From DASYQV01 sp036005125 (GTDB lineage Bacteria > Acidobacteriota > Vicinamibacteria > Vicinamibacterales > UBA2999), in NCBI GenBank assembly GCA_036005125.1, contig DASYQV010000155.1, positions 1-12,861 on the forward strand: a stretch of 12,861 bases of DNA. The letters are read 5' to 3'. A program made the translations under genes and the position numbers. A model generated the notes under the pieces. The model did not search any database. It worked only from the letters and a program-made list of their open reading frames with translations, and was not told where the DNA came from. Shown here in pieces: positions 1 to 6,906 of this stretch; positions within the stretch are counted from its first letter, which is position 1, and the number at the start of each line of letters is the position of its first letter.

Positions 1-956
1 TTCTCCCGCGGCAGGAAGTGCCCCGCGCCCGCGATGATGCGGCGGGCGACGAGCGAGGTGAACGGCGCACGCTCGGCTGCCGAGTCCGCAGGCGGACGAG
101 CGACGCCGTCGTCGGCGCCGTACAGAACGATCGTCGGCGCCTCCACCGTCGGACGCTCGGCGAGCTGACGCTCGAGGGCGGCAAAGCGCGGCTCGCCCGG
201 CGCGTTCATGTTGCGGTGGCGGTACGAGTGAATCACGACGTCCACGAAATCGGGATTGTCGAACGACGCCGCCGTCCGGTTATAGGTGTCGTCCGTGAAG
301 TGCCACGTCGGCGACCACAGTTGCCACAGGAGCCGGCAGAAGCTGTGGCGATTGACATCGAGCCCGGCGCGTCCGCGCTCGGTGTTGAAGTACCACTGAT
401 ACCAGAGCGCTCGTTCGGTCTCGGGTGCGGCCGGACGTGGCGGCGCAATCGTGTTCTGGATCGTATAGCCGCCGATCAGGACGGCCGCACGCACGCGATT
501 CCGATGGAGCGCCGCCGCGATGCACGCCGCACGTCCACCCCAGTCGTAGCCGGCGACGGCAAACTGCGGCAGTCGAAGCGCGTCGGCGAAGTCGATGAGG
601 TCCTGGCCGATGGCCGCCTGTTCCGCCATCCGCGGTGCCGCCGGATCGAGAAAGCGCGTGGGGCCGTATCCGCGCAGGTACGGCACGAGCACCCGGTACC
701 CCGCCTGAACGAGCGGCGGGGCCACCTCGTCCCACGCGTGTGCGTCGTCGGGAAAGCCGTGGAGCAGGATGATCGGAAACCCTCGTGCATTTCCGCTCTC
801 TTCGTACCCCACACGAAGAACGGATGTGTCAATCGTACGCGCTGCGGGAACGCCGCGAGGTTGGGCCCAGAGATCGTCCAGACCGACGAAGCCGCCGGCC
901 AACGCACCGGCCGCGATCCCCGACGTCTTCAGAACACGTCTGCGAGTGTGCGTCAT
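1..956 (-). CDS. Tat-exported alpha/beta hydrolase, epoxide-hydrolase type (3' end outside window)
   Basis: The frame runs from an ATG at 956 down to the window edge, giving 318 residues and no stop, so the C-terminus is missing. A GAGGAG ribosome-binding site (963-968) lies 6 nt upstream of the ATG. The N-terminus reads MTHTRRRVLKTSG followed by an Ala/Gly-rich stretch, a twin-arginine leader, so the enzyme is probably periplasmic. The alpha/beta-hydrolase landmarks are present: the HGFP oxyanion motif (residues 66-69), the nucleophile elbow GYDWGG with Asp138, an acid in the YGADDG turn (Asp282 or Asp283), and the catalytic His313 in GHFLP. An aspartate nucleophile, rather than serine, is typical of epoxide hydrolases and haloalkane dehalogenases. 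The cap segment WYQWYFNTERGRAGL (residues 185-199) resembles epoxide-hydrolase-like proteins. The substrate is unknown. Family is confident; epoxide hydrolysis is inferred. Confidence 0.88.
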   Translation of the reverse strand, partial: MTHTRRRVLKTSGIAAGALAGGFVGLDDLWAQPRGVPAARTIDTSVLRVGYEESGNARGFPIILLHGFPDDAHAWDEVAPPLVQAGYRVLVPYLRGYGPTRFLDPAAPRMAEQAAIGQDLIDFADALRLPQFAVAGYDWGGRAACIAAALHRNRVRAAVLIGGYTIQNTIAPPRPAAPETERALWYQWYFNTERGRAGLDVNRHSFCRLLWQLWSPTWHFTDDTYNRTAASFDNPDFVDVVIHSYRHRNMNAPGEPRFAALERQLAERPTVEAPTIVLYGADDGVARPPADSAAERAPFTSLVARRIIAGAGHFLPRE

Positions 957-977
957 GCCGAACTCCTCGTCGCCTTC

Positions 978-1037
978 GATTCGTGATTCGTGATTCTTGA
1001 TTGAATCACAAATCGCGAATCACAAATCACGAATCGA
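978..1037. repeat. Heptamer-period inverted repeat array (GATTCGT / GAATCAC type)
   Basis: The left arm is three tandem heptamers: GATTCGT, GATTCGT and GATTCTT (978-998). After a 4-nt joint come five complementary heptamers: GAATCAC, AAATCGC, GAATCAC, AAATCAC and GAATCGA (1003-1037). Positions 978-996 pair with 1003-1021 with two mismatches, and the array can also pair in shifted registers. It is AT-rich compared with its surroundings. It lies between the divergent starts of the hydrolase and the DUF3500 gene, so it separates or overlaps their promoters. It shares its architecture, but not its sequence, with the arrays at 2139-2244 and 5986-6078. Confidence 0.9.
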
Positions 1038-1064
1038 TCAGGCTCCCAAGCCCCGAGGCGGTGC

Positions 1065-1070
1065 TATCAT
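1065..1070 (+). promoter_or_regulatory. Possible -10 element for the DUF3500 gene
   Basis: TATCAT resembles a sigma-70 -10 hexamer and lies 20 nt before the start codon at 1091. It would give a leader of roughly 14 nt carrying the AGGAG ribosome-binding site (1079-1083, 7 nt before the ATG). I see no convincing -35 box, so the promoter call is weak; the ribosome-binding site is clear. Confidence 0.3.
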
Positions 1071-1090
1071 GCCCGCTCAGGAGATGTGAC

Positions 1091-2128
1091 ATGAGCCGGA
1101 TAGCGTCTCGCCGTTTCATCGTGCTGGCACTGCTTACCACGGTGCTCGTTGGCGTCATGCTTTCCGCGGAGCGCTCATCGACGGCGATGACGAACGCGGC
1201 AACTAGGTTCCTCGCCGGGCTGTCGCCCGAACAGCGGCAGAAAGCCTCGTTTCCGTTCGACACGGACGAGCGGTTCAAGTGGCACTACATCCCGAACGAG
1301 ATGTTTCCACGCGAAGGGCTCGCCATCAAGGCGATGACCGAGCCGCAGCGGAAGCTCGCGCACGATCTGCTCAAGGCGGGCCTCAGCCAGCGCGGATATC
1401 AGACGATGAACGCCATCATGGAGCTGGAGGCCATCCTGAAAGAGATCGACAAGGGGCCGATGGTCCGCGATCGCGAGGATTACCGCTTCGCCGTGTTCGG
1501 GACGCCATCTCAGCAGGGCGTCTGGGGATGGCGGGTCGGCGGGCACCACGTGGCCGTCATGTTCACGATGATCAAGGGCGGAATCGTCGCGAGCTCGCCC
1601 ACGTTTGCCGGAACGAATCCGGCCGAAGTGCGCGTCGGACCGCAGAAGGGTCTCCGGATCCTGGCAGCGCAAGAGGATTCAGCACGCGCGCTCCTCATGG
1701 CGCTCGACGCGTCCCAGCGCTCGTCGGCGATCTTCGCCAAGGCGGCGCTGAGCGACATCGTGACCACGAACCAGCCGAAGGTCGATCCGCTGCCGGCGGC
1801 CGGGCTCGTCGCCTCGTCGATGGCGCCTGCCCAGCGCGACATGCTGATGAAAGTGATTGAGTCATACACGTCGATCATGGCGGACGATATCGCCGCCGAG
1901 CGGGTCGCGAAGGTGCGCAAGGCGGGCATCGAGCGCATCGCGTTTGCCTGGGCGGGAGAGGTCGAGCGCGGCAGGAAGCACTACTATCGCGTTCAGGGGC
2001 CGACATTCCTGATCGAGTTCGACAACACGCAGGATGACGCCAATCACATCCACTCTGTCTGGCGCGATTTCGACGGAGACTACGGCCGCGACATCCTGCG
2101 CGAGCATCTTCGAAGCTCGGTGCACTGA
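1091..2128 (+). CDS. Secreted DUF3500 family protein
   Basis: This 345-residue protein begins at the ATG at 1091, supported by AGGAG 7 nt upstream; the frame is open further upstream, but that stretch falls in the repeat array. Residues 1-27 form a basic, then hydrophobic, export signal (SRRFIVLALLTTVLVGVML). The rest matches DUF3500 as I know it: FPFDTDERFKWHYIP (54-68), an MTEPQR...GLSQRGY segment, WGWR (135-138) followed by GGHH (140-143), and the C-terminal HYYR (297-300), GPTFLIEFDNTQ and NHIHSVWRD (318-326) with His319 and His321. Length is close to full for the family. Biochemical function is unknown; the conserved His/Asp/Asn residues near the C-terminus hint at metal or ligand binding, which is only inference. 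It is monocistronic, flanked by a divergent and a convergent gene. Confidence 0.9.
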   Translation: MSRIASRRFIVLALLTTVLVGVMLSAERSSTAMTNAATRFLAGLSPEQRQKASFPFDTDERFKWHYIPNEMFPREGLAIKAMTEPQRKLAHDLLKAGLSQRGYQTMNAIMELEAILKEIDKGPMVRDREDYRFAVFGTPSQQGVWGWRVGGHHVAVMFTMIKGGIVASSPTFAGTNPAEVRVGPQKGLRILAAQEDSARALLMALDASQRSSAIFAKAALSDIVTTNQPKVDPLPAAGLVASSMAPAQRDMLMKVIESYTSIMADDIAAERVAKVRKAGIERIAFAWAGEVERGRKHYYRVQGPTFLIEFDNTQDDANHIHSVWRDFDGDYGRDILREHLRSSVH

Positions 2129-2138
2129 CGCTCGCTGT

Positions 2139-2244
2139 AGGCCTCAGGCATCAGGCCCCAGGCCCCAGGCTGTCTAAGGCATCAGGCCTGACGCCGCTGA
2201 GGCCTGAGACAGCCCTGATCCCTGAGGCCTGAGGCCTGGGGCCT
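2139..2244. repeat. Heptamer-period inverted repeat array (AGGCCTC / CCTGAGG type), convergent junction
   Basis: The left side is AGGCCTC, AGGCATC, AGGCCCC, AGGCCCC (2139-2166), then a 10-nt unit containing GGCTGTCT (2168-2175). The right side mirrors it: AGACAGCC (2207-2214), then CCTGATC, CCTGAGG, CCTGAGG and CCTGGGG (2214-2241). The centre holds a smaller stem, TCAGGCC (2182-2188) with GGCCTGA (2201-2207). The whole element can therefore fold as one long, nearly continuous hairpin of about 100 nt. It fills the 121-bp gap between the convergent DUF3500 and crotonase genes, where it could stop transcription from both sides, but there is no T-tract. Confidence 0.9.
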
Positions 2245-2249
2245 TCGTT

Positions 2250-3029
2250 TCACGCGCCGGTCCATCGTGGCGCGCGCTTCGAGAGGAAGGCGTCGACCCC
2301 TTCTCTGAAGTCCGCGCTCGCATAGCACCGCCCGATGAGATCGTGGACCTCCTCGGCCGGCGGCCGTCGGGCGGCCTGGATCCGGCGCACCATCTCCTTG
2401 GTGGCCGCAATCGTCAAAGGCGCATGGCTGGCAATCGTCGTCGCCAGATCGCGGACCGCGGCGTCGACCTCGTCGGGCGGAACGACGCGCGCGGCCAGTC
2501 CGAGCGACGCCAGCTCGGTGACGTCCAGCAGACGCGCCGTGAAGATCAGGTCCTTGAATCGGGCCGGTCCCATCAGATCGATCAGACGCGCACAGTTGGC
2601 GACCGACAGGCAGTTGCCGAGCGTTCTCGCAATTGGCACTCCCGCGCGCACGTCGGTACCGCAGACGCGGAGATCGCACGCGAACGCAATCGCACAGCCT
2701 CCGCCCGTCACGACGCCCTGGAGCTGCGCGATTGTCGTGCACGTGACGCGCTCGAGCCGATCGACGGTCGCGTCGATGCGCGTCTCGTACTCGACGCCGT
2801 CGTGTCCCGTACGAAAACCGGCGAACTGCGCGATGTCCGTTCCCGCCGCGAACGCCTTGCCCCCGGCGCCGCGCAGCACCAGCACCCGGATCGCGGGGTT
2901 GGCATCGACCGCCTCGCACGCGTCGAGGAGCCCCTGGTACATCTCCCATGTGAGTGCGTTGTGCGCCTCGGGACGATTGAACGTGAGGAACGCAAGCGGA
3001 GGCTCGACCGAGAACAGCACGGATGACAT
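2250..3029 (-). CDS. Enoyl-CoA hydratase/isomerase (crotonase) family protein lacking both hydratase glutamates
   Basis: This 259-residue protein has the usual crotonase length. Fold markers are NRPEAHNAL (18-26), the first oxyanion-hole segment FAAGTDI (60-66) and the second, GGGC (109-112), followed by CDLRV (118-122). In standard hydratases the residue after GGGC is the catalytic Glu144 (rat numbering); here it is Ala113. The second glutamate (Glu164, in a QPE motif) aligns with Ile133 in VPIA. It therefore should not be a classical hydratase; the superfamily also includes isomerases, hydrolases, decarboxylases and racemases. It starts 25 bp from the divergently transcribed CoA-transferase, which suggests shared CoA-thioester metabolism. 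No Shine-Dalgarno sequence precedes the ATG. Confidence 0.9.
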   Translation of the reverse strand: MSSVLFSVEPPLAFLTFNRPEAHNALTWEMYQGLLDACEAVDANPAIRVLVLRGAGGKAFAAGTDIAQFAGFRTGHDGVEYETRIDATVDRLERVTCTTIAQLQGVVTGGGCAIAFACDLRVCGTDVRAGVPIARTLGNCLSVANCARLIDLMGPARFKDLIFTARLLDVTELASLGLAARVVPPDEVDAAVRDLATTIASHAPLTIAATKEMVRRIQAARRPPAEEVHDLIGRCYASADFREGVDAFLSKRAPRWTGA

Positions 3030-3034
3030 AGATG

Positions 3035-3050
3035 CGTAGAATTATCTACG
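3035..3050. promoter_or_regulatory. Palindrome with back-to-back -10-like elements in the divergent promoter gap
   Basis: CGTAGA and TCTACG form perfect 6-bp arms around ATTA, in the middle of the 25-bp gap between two divergent start codons. On the plus strand TAGAAT (3037-3042) is a plausible -10 box; on the minus strand GATAAT (3046-3041) is another. Either would place transcription starts within a few nucleotides of the start codons, which fits the lack of ribosome-binding sites on both sides. The palindrome could also be a repressor half-site pair. No -35 boxes are obvious. Confidence 0.45.
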
Positions 3051-3054
3051 ATTC

Positions 3055-4242
3055 ATGTACATGGGCGCTCTCGAGGGACTCGTGGTGCTGGACGCGACGC
3101 AGGTCATGGCCGGACCATTCTGCGCGATGCAGCTTGCGGATCTCGGGGCGGACGTCATCAAGATCGAGGCGCCGGGCGGCGATCCGACACGGTACTGGAC
3201 CGGCGCCCTGGGCACCGACAGCCCGACGTTCAATGCCGTCAACCGCGGCAAGCGCGGCATCGTGCTCAATCTGAAACAGCCGGCCGCACAGAGTGTGTTC
3301 CGTCGCCTCGCGCGCCTGGCCGACATCGTCGTCGAGAACTACCGGCCCGGGGTCATGGCAGCGTTCGGTCTCGACTACGCGGGGCTCGTCGCCGGGAACG
3401 AACGCCTGATTTACGCGTCCATTTCCGGGTACGGTCAGACGGGTCCGGATGCGAGCAAGGGCGGCTTCGATCTGGTCGCGCAGGGCGTCTCGGGGATCAT
3501 GTCAATCACGGGCGAGCCCGGCGGCCCTCCGATGAAGTGCGGCGTGCCGCTCACGGACCTGGGCGCTGGCCTCTTCGCGCTCGCCGCCATCCTGGCTGCC
3601 TTGCACCATCGCACGCGCACCGGCCGCGGGCAGTACATCGACACGTCGCTCGTCGAGGCCGGCGTGGCGCTTTCGGTGTGGGAAGCGACGGAGCACCTGT
3701 CCGGCGGGGCAATCCCACAGCCGACCGGCTCCGCGCATCGCTTCAGCGCGCCGTACCAGGCCATCCGGTGCGCCGACGGCTACATCACGCTCGGCGCCGC
3801 CAACGATCGGCTCTTCACGCGGCTGTGCGGTCTGCTCGGGCATCCCGAGTGGGTTGAGCGCGCCGAATTCGCCGACGACAGCGCTCGCGTGCGCCACCGC
3901 GTCGAGCTCGCCGCCTTGATCGAGGCGATTACGGTGGCGCACCCGCGGGCGTACTGGCTGGAGCGGCTCGGCGCGCACGACATTCCGTGCGGACCGATCA
4001 ACACCTATGACGAGGTGACGCGGGACCCGCAGATCGTCGCACGCAACATGGTGGTCACCACGAATCATCCGGTGCTCGGACGGCTGCGCACGCTCGGCTC
4101 GCCGTTGAAGATGTCGGACACTCCGACGATTGCCGACCGGCCGGCGCCGCTGCTCGGCGAGCACACGGAGGAGGTTCTGCTCGGCGCGGGATACACGGAA
4201 CCCGAACTGGCGGCGCTACGCGATGCGGGGGCGATTGGCTGA
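3055..4242 (+). CDS. CaiB/BaiF family CoA-transferase (class III)
   Basis: The 395-residue product transfers CoA between acyl-CoA and a free carboxylic acid. Class III landmarks are clear: LVVLDATQVMAGPFCAMQLADLG near the N-terminus, the ADVIKIEAPGGDPTR nucleotide-side segment (32-46), NRGKRG (63-68), VENYRPGV (93-100), SGYGQTGP (124-131), and PLTDLGAG with Asp168, aligning with the catalytic aspartate of formyl-CoA transferase (Asp169). C-terminal features such as CGPINTYDEV and LGEHTEEVL are also typical. A second ATG at 3061 (MGALEGL) is an equally good start; neither has a Shine-Dalgarno sequence. The stop overlaps the start of the downstream amidase (TGATG), so the two are cotranscribed and probably translationally coupled. 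The acid substrate cannot be deduced. Confidence 0.93.
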   Translation: MYMGALEGLVVLDATQVMAGPFCAMQLADLGADVIKIEAPGGDPTRYWTGALGTDSPTFNAVNRGKRGIVLNLKQPAAQSVFRRLARLADIVVENYRPGVMAAFGLDYAGLVAGNERLIYASISGYGQTGPDASKGGFDLVAQGVSGIMSITGEPGGPPMKCGVPLTDLGAGLFALAAILAALHHRTRTGRGQYIDTSLVEAGVALSVWEATEHLSGGAIPQPTGSAHRFSAPYQAIRCADGYITLGAANDRLFTRLCGLLGHPEWVERAEFADDSARVRHRVELAALIEAITVAHPRAYWLERLGAHDIPCGPINTYDEVTRDPQIVARNMVVTTNHPVLGRLRTLGSPLKMSDTPTIADRPAPLLGEHTEEVLLGAGYTEPELAALRDAGAIG

Positions 4243-5702
4243 TGTCGGCGAGATCAGACAACAGCGCGCCCCTGCCCGCCAATGCCCGCGAGCTCTGTTT
4301 CATGAGCGCTCGGGATCTGGCCGGCTTGATCCGGTCGCGCGCGCTCTCGGCGCGCGAGGTCATGCAGGCGCATCTCGAGCAGATCAACCGCCTCAATCCC
4401 ACGCTCAATGCGATCGTTGCCAGACTGCCCGACGATCGATGTCTGGCCCTGGCCGACGCCGCCGATCGGCTCGCGGCGCAGGCCGAGACGCTTGGCCCGT
4501 TGCACGGGCTGCCGATTGCGTTCAAGGACCTCGAGCAGGCGGTCGGCTTTCCGTTCACGCAAGGCAGCCCGATCTACAAGGACAGGATGCCCCTCGAGGA
4601 CACGATCGTTGTCGAGCGGTTGCGGGCTGCCGGCGCCCTGCCGATCGGCAAGACCAACGTGCCCGAGTTCGGGATGGGTTCGCACACCTACAACAAGGTC
4701 TACGGGACGACGGTCAATCCCTACGACGTGACCAAGAGCGCAGGGGGCTCGAGCGGCGGCGCGGCAGCCGCGCTCGCCGCCGGTCTCGTCCCCCTGGCAG
4801 ATGGCAGCGACCTTGGCGGATCGCTCCGGAACCCGGCGAATTTCAACAACGTTGTCGCGCTGCGGCCGACCGTCGGCCTCGTCCCGACCGCACCGACAGC
4901 GCTTCCACTGCTCGGGTTTCTCGCCAAGGGTCCGATGGCGCGAACGGTTCGGGACGCGGCATTTCTCTTGAGCGTGATGGCGGGGGCCGACCCGCGCGAT
5001 CCGGGTTGTTATCCCTCGGATCCCTCCGTCTTCGCCGGACCGCTCGACCGCACGTTTCGCAGTGTGCGCGTGGCCTGGTGTCCTGACCTCGGCGGGCTCC
5101 CTCTCGATCGTCGGGTCCGCGCGATTCTCGAGAAGGCGCGCGGGATCTTCGAGGATCTCGGTTGCAGTGTCGACGACGCATGCCCGGATCTGTCGGGCGC
5201 CGATGAAGTGTTTCTCACGGTTCGTGCGTGGAGAACCGCCTCCCTTCATGGACCGCTGCTCGAGACCCACCGGGATCAGCTCAAGCCCGAGGCGATTACC
5301 GAAATCGAAGCCGGCCTGGCCGTAACCGGCTCCAGGCTCGCGCGCGCGATGGTCATGCACGGCGAGCTCATGGAACGAATGCGGCGGTTCGAGGAGCGGT
5401 ACGAATTCCTGCTGTGCGCGGTCAACCAGCTGCCCCCGTTCGATGCGACGCTCGATTGGCCGCATGAGATAGACGGGGTACGGATGGAACACTATGTGGC
5501 GTGGATGAAATCGGCGTACTGGATCACCGCAACGTTTCGTCCGGCGATTTCGGTGCCCGCCGGTTTCAGCGTCGACGGCCTGCCGGTCGGGCTTCAGATT
5601 GTCGGCCGCTATCGCGACGACTTCGGCGTGCTGCGGTTGGCTCATGCGTTCGAGCACCGGAGCGGCGCGGGACGCCGCAGACCCTCGATTGTGGTGGAAT
5701 GA
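4242..5702 (+). CDS. Amidase signature family hydrolase
   Basis: This 486-residue serine amidase hydrolyses amide bonds through the Ser-cisSer-Lys triad of the amidase signature family. The catalytic residues are visible: Lys95 in PIAFKDL, the cis-serine Ser171 in AGGSSGGAAAA (168-177), and the nucleophile Ser194 in GSDLGGSLRNPA. The C-terminal region ISVPAGFSVDGLPVGLQIVGR is also typical. There is no signal peptide, so it is cytoplasmic. It begins on the last base of the CoA-transferase stop codon and ends overlapping or just before a small ORF. A simple reading of the operon is that an amide is cleaved and the released acid activated to a CoA thioester; this is inference. It is not GatA by context, since no gatB or gatC is nearby and the substrate-side C-terminal half differs. 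Confidence 0.93.
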   Translation: MSARSDNSAPLPANARELCFMSARDLAGLIRSRALSAREVMQAHLEQINRLNPTLNAIVARLPDDRCLALADAADRLAAQAETLGPLHGLPIAFKDLEQAVGFPFTQGSPIYKDRMPLEDTIVVERLRAAGALPIGKTNVPEFGMGSHTYNKVYGTTVNPYDVTKSAGGSSGGAAAALAAGLVPLADGSDLGGSLRNPANFNNVVALRPTVGLVPTAPTALPLLGFLAKGPMARTVRDAAFLLSVMAGADPRDPGCYPSDPSVFAGPLDRTFRSVRVAWCPDLGGLPLDRRVRAILEKARGIFEDLGCSVDDACPDLSGADEVFLTVRAWRTASLHGPLLETHRDQLKPEAITEIEAGLAVTGSRLARAMVMHGELMERMRRFEERYEFLLCAVNQLPPFDATLDWPHEIDGVRMEHYVAWMKSAYWITATFRPAISVPAGFSVDGLPVGLQIVGRYRDDFGVLRLAHAFEHRSGAGRRRPSIVVE

Positions 5703-5713
5703 GGGACGGAGAC

Positions 5714-5983
5714 ATGGATGTGCAGAATTTCGTACTGAACGCACGGGGGTATTCGCCCTTGTCGCCGGGCGTCCGGGACCTCCCGGTCAGAATCTGTATG
5801 CTGGCTCAAGGCTTGTCGGGTAACGAGACTCCGTCCGCCGTGCTGCTCGTGGGCGAGAACAGACAACGTTACGAGGTGGCGTCCGAGTACGGGGTTTGGT
5901 TGACGCCTGCGGACGCTGCCTCTCTCCAGGCCTGGCTGATGGAGTTCCTCACGGCGGCGAAGGCGAGAGAGAGCGCCACGTAG
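5714..5983 (+). CDS. Small hypothetical protein at the end of the amidase operon
   Basis: The 89-residue product from the ATG at 5714 begins MDVQNFVLNARGYSPLSPG. An alternative ATG at 5699 overlaps the amidase stop as ATGA and would add five residues (MRDGD). AGGG (5702-5705) stands 8 nt before the 5714 start. I recognise no family. The protein has no signal peptide or transmembrane segment; its middle (AVLLVGENRQRYEVASEYGVWLTPAD) looks like paired beta strands and a turn, followed by a C-terminal helix (DAASLQAWLMEFLTAAKA). Position and spacing make cotranscription with the CoA-transferase and amidase likely, so it may be an accessory or regulatory subunit. The stop codon abuts the repeat array beginning at 5986. 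Confidence 0.7.
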   Translation: MDVQNFVLNARGYSPLSPGVRDLPVRICMLAQGLSGNETPSAVLLVGENRQRYEVASEYGVWLTPADAASLQAWLMEFLTAAKARESAT

Positions 5984-5985
5984 TC

Positions 5986-6078
5986 GAAAGTTGAAAGTCG
6001 AAAAGTGAAAAGTGGAAAGTAGGTTCAAAAGTGGACCCGTGCACTTTCCACTTCTCCACTTTCCACTTTCCACTTTCA
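5986..6078. repeat. Heptamer-period inverted repeat array (GAAAGTG / ACTTTCC type), convergent junction
   Basis: Left arm: GAAAGTT, GAAAGTC, GAAAAGT, GAAAAGT and GGAAAGT (5986-6020). Right arm: ACTTTCC, an 8-nt variant ACTTCTCC, ACTTTCC, ACTTTCC and ACTTTCA (6043-6078). The arms are complementary and separated by 22 nt (6021-6042). The array fills the gap between the small ORF and the convergent DUF4159 gene, and its right end contains that gene's stop codon (TCA at 6076-6078). It is markedly AT-rich against a GC-rich background. It may end transcription from both sides, although neither strand shows a classical GC hairpin plus T-tract. Confidence 0.9.
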
Positions 6079-6897
6079 ATGCGTCATCGCGTAGAGCAGC
6101 ACATCGATGCCCAGAGAGTAACCGGCGACCGCGAAGTGGTAGAAATACTGCGGGTCGTCGCCTTCCCGCTCCCACGAGTCGCCGAGATCCGTGTTGTGCG
6201 TGATGAACACAATCATCCGCCCCTGGTGGTCCATGATGGCCCGCGCGTGCGGTTCGGCGCTGTCGGCTCCGCGCTCGGAGGTGCGGCCGCCGCTGCCCAT
6301 CCAGAAATCGATGGAGGAAATCTGCGGCACGCGCTGGACGTCGAACTGCGTATGAAAGATCGGGTGATCCAGAGGAAGGTCCACGATCGGGTATTCGCCC
6401 CTGGGGAGCACCTTGCCGATCTCGTTCGCCCACACCTGCCACGCATAGCTGCCCCAGAAGTCGTCGGCCCACAGAAACCCGCCTTTGAGGAGGTATTCGC
6501 GTAGCCGCTTTGCTTCGTTCTCGTCGAAGTAGACCGCGCCGACCTCGGTCATCATCACGAAGGGACATTGAAAGAGCTCGTCGTCGGTGAGGCGCACGAC
6601 GACATGATTGGGCTCGCCTTCCCCGTCCAGGGAGATGGCGGTTTTCGTGAGCTCCGACAGCCGGACCGACATGTGGATGTCGGCCCTGGGGTAGTCGACG
6701 GCCCATCCGCCGCCGTCGCCGCGAGGGTTGTGGCGGAAGGCCACGCGGCAGAAATTGAAGCGGCCGTCGAAGCTTTGCGGCGTCGCCAGCCGGACGAACG
6801 GGCCGCCGCGCCGGAACTGCCCCGTGCCCGCAGCGGCGGCCGCCGTCAGCGCCGTCCCGAGGATGAGGGCCGCGACGACACTGGAGCCGCGCGCCAT
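6076..6897 (-). CDS. Secreted DUF4159 family protein
   Basis: I chose the ATG at 6897 (273 residues) because MARGSSVVAALILGTALTAAAAAG is a good signal peptide; the frame stays open upstream to 7017, but that extension has no signal character. DUF4159 features include FNFCRVAF (47-54), GGGWAVDYPRADIHMSVRLSELT (62-84), a beta-strand/turn region FVMMTEVG...YFDENEAKRLREYLLKGGFLWADDFWGS (113-130), and the C-terminal PQYFYHFAVAGYSLGIDVLLYAMTH. The family is thought to have a glutamine-amidotransferase-like fold; its function is unknown. In Acidobacteria and Planctomycetes it is often an exported protein encoded near MoxR/VWA clusters, none of which are seen here. A TATACT hexamer (6912-6907) sits only 9 nt upstream of the ATG, suggesting a very short or absent leader. 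Confidence 0.88.
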   Translation of the reverse strand: MARGSSVVAALILGTALTAAAAAGTGQFRRGGPFVRLATPQSFDGRFNFCRVAFRHNPRGDGGGWAVDYPRADIHMSVRLSELTKTAISLDGEGEPNHVVVRLTDDELFQCPFVMMTEVGAVYFDENEAKRLREYLLKGGFLWADDFWGSYAWQVWANEIGKVLPRGEYPIVDLPLDHPIFHTQFDVQRVPQISSIDFWMGSGGRTSERGADSAEPHARAIMDHQGRMIVFITHNTDLGDSWEREGDDPQYFYHFAVAGYSLGIDVLLYAMTH

Positions 6898-6906
6898 GGG
6901 ACCCAC

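Noticed and set aside
18..986. A 322-codon plus-strand open frame opposite the alpha/beta hydrolase
   Set aside because: The minus strand encodes a complete hydrolase core with catalytic Asp, acid and His; the plus-strand product is Arg-rich shadow sequence running into the repeat array.
978..1037. Possible CRISPR array
   Set aside because: Units are 7 nt with no unique spacers, and the two arms are inverted relative to each other.
2139..2244. Classical rho-independent terminator
   Set aside because: It folds strongly but has no T-tract on either strand, so it cannot be called a standard intrinsic terminator; kept as a repeat.
4254..5744. A 496-codon open frame on the minus strand opposite the amidase
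   Set aside because: Low-complexity Arg-rich translation, no motifs, while the plus strand has the full amidase triad.
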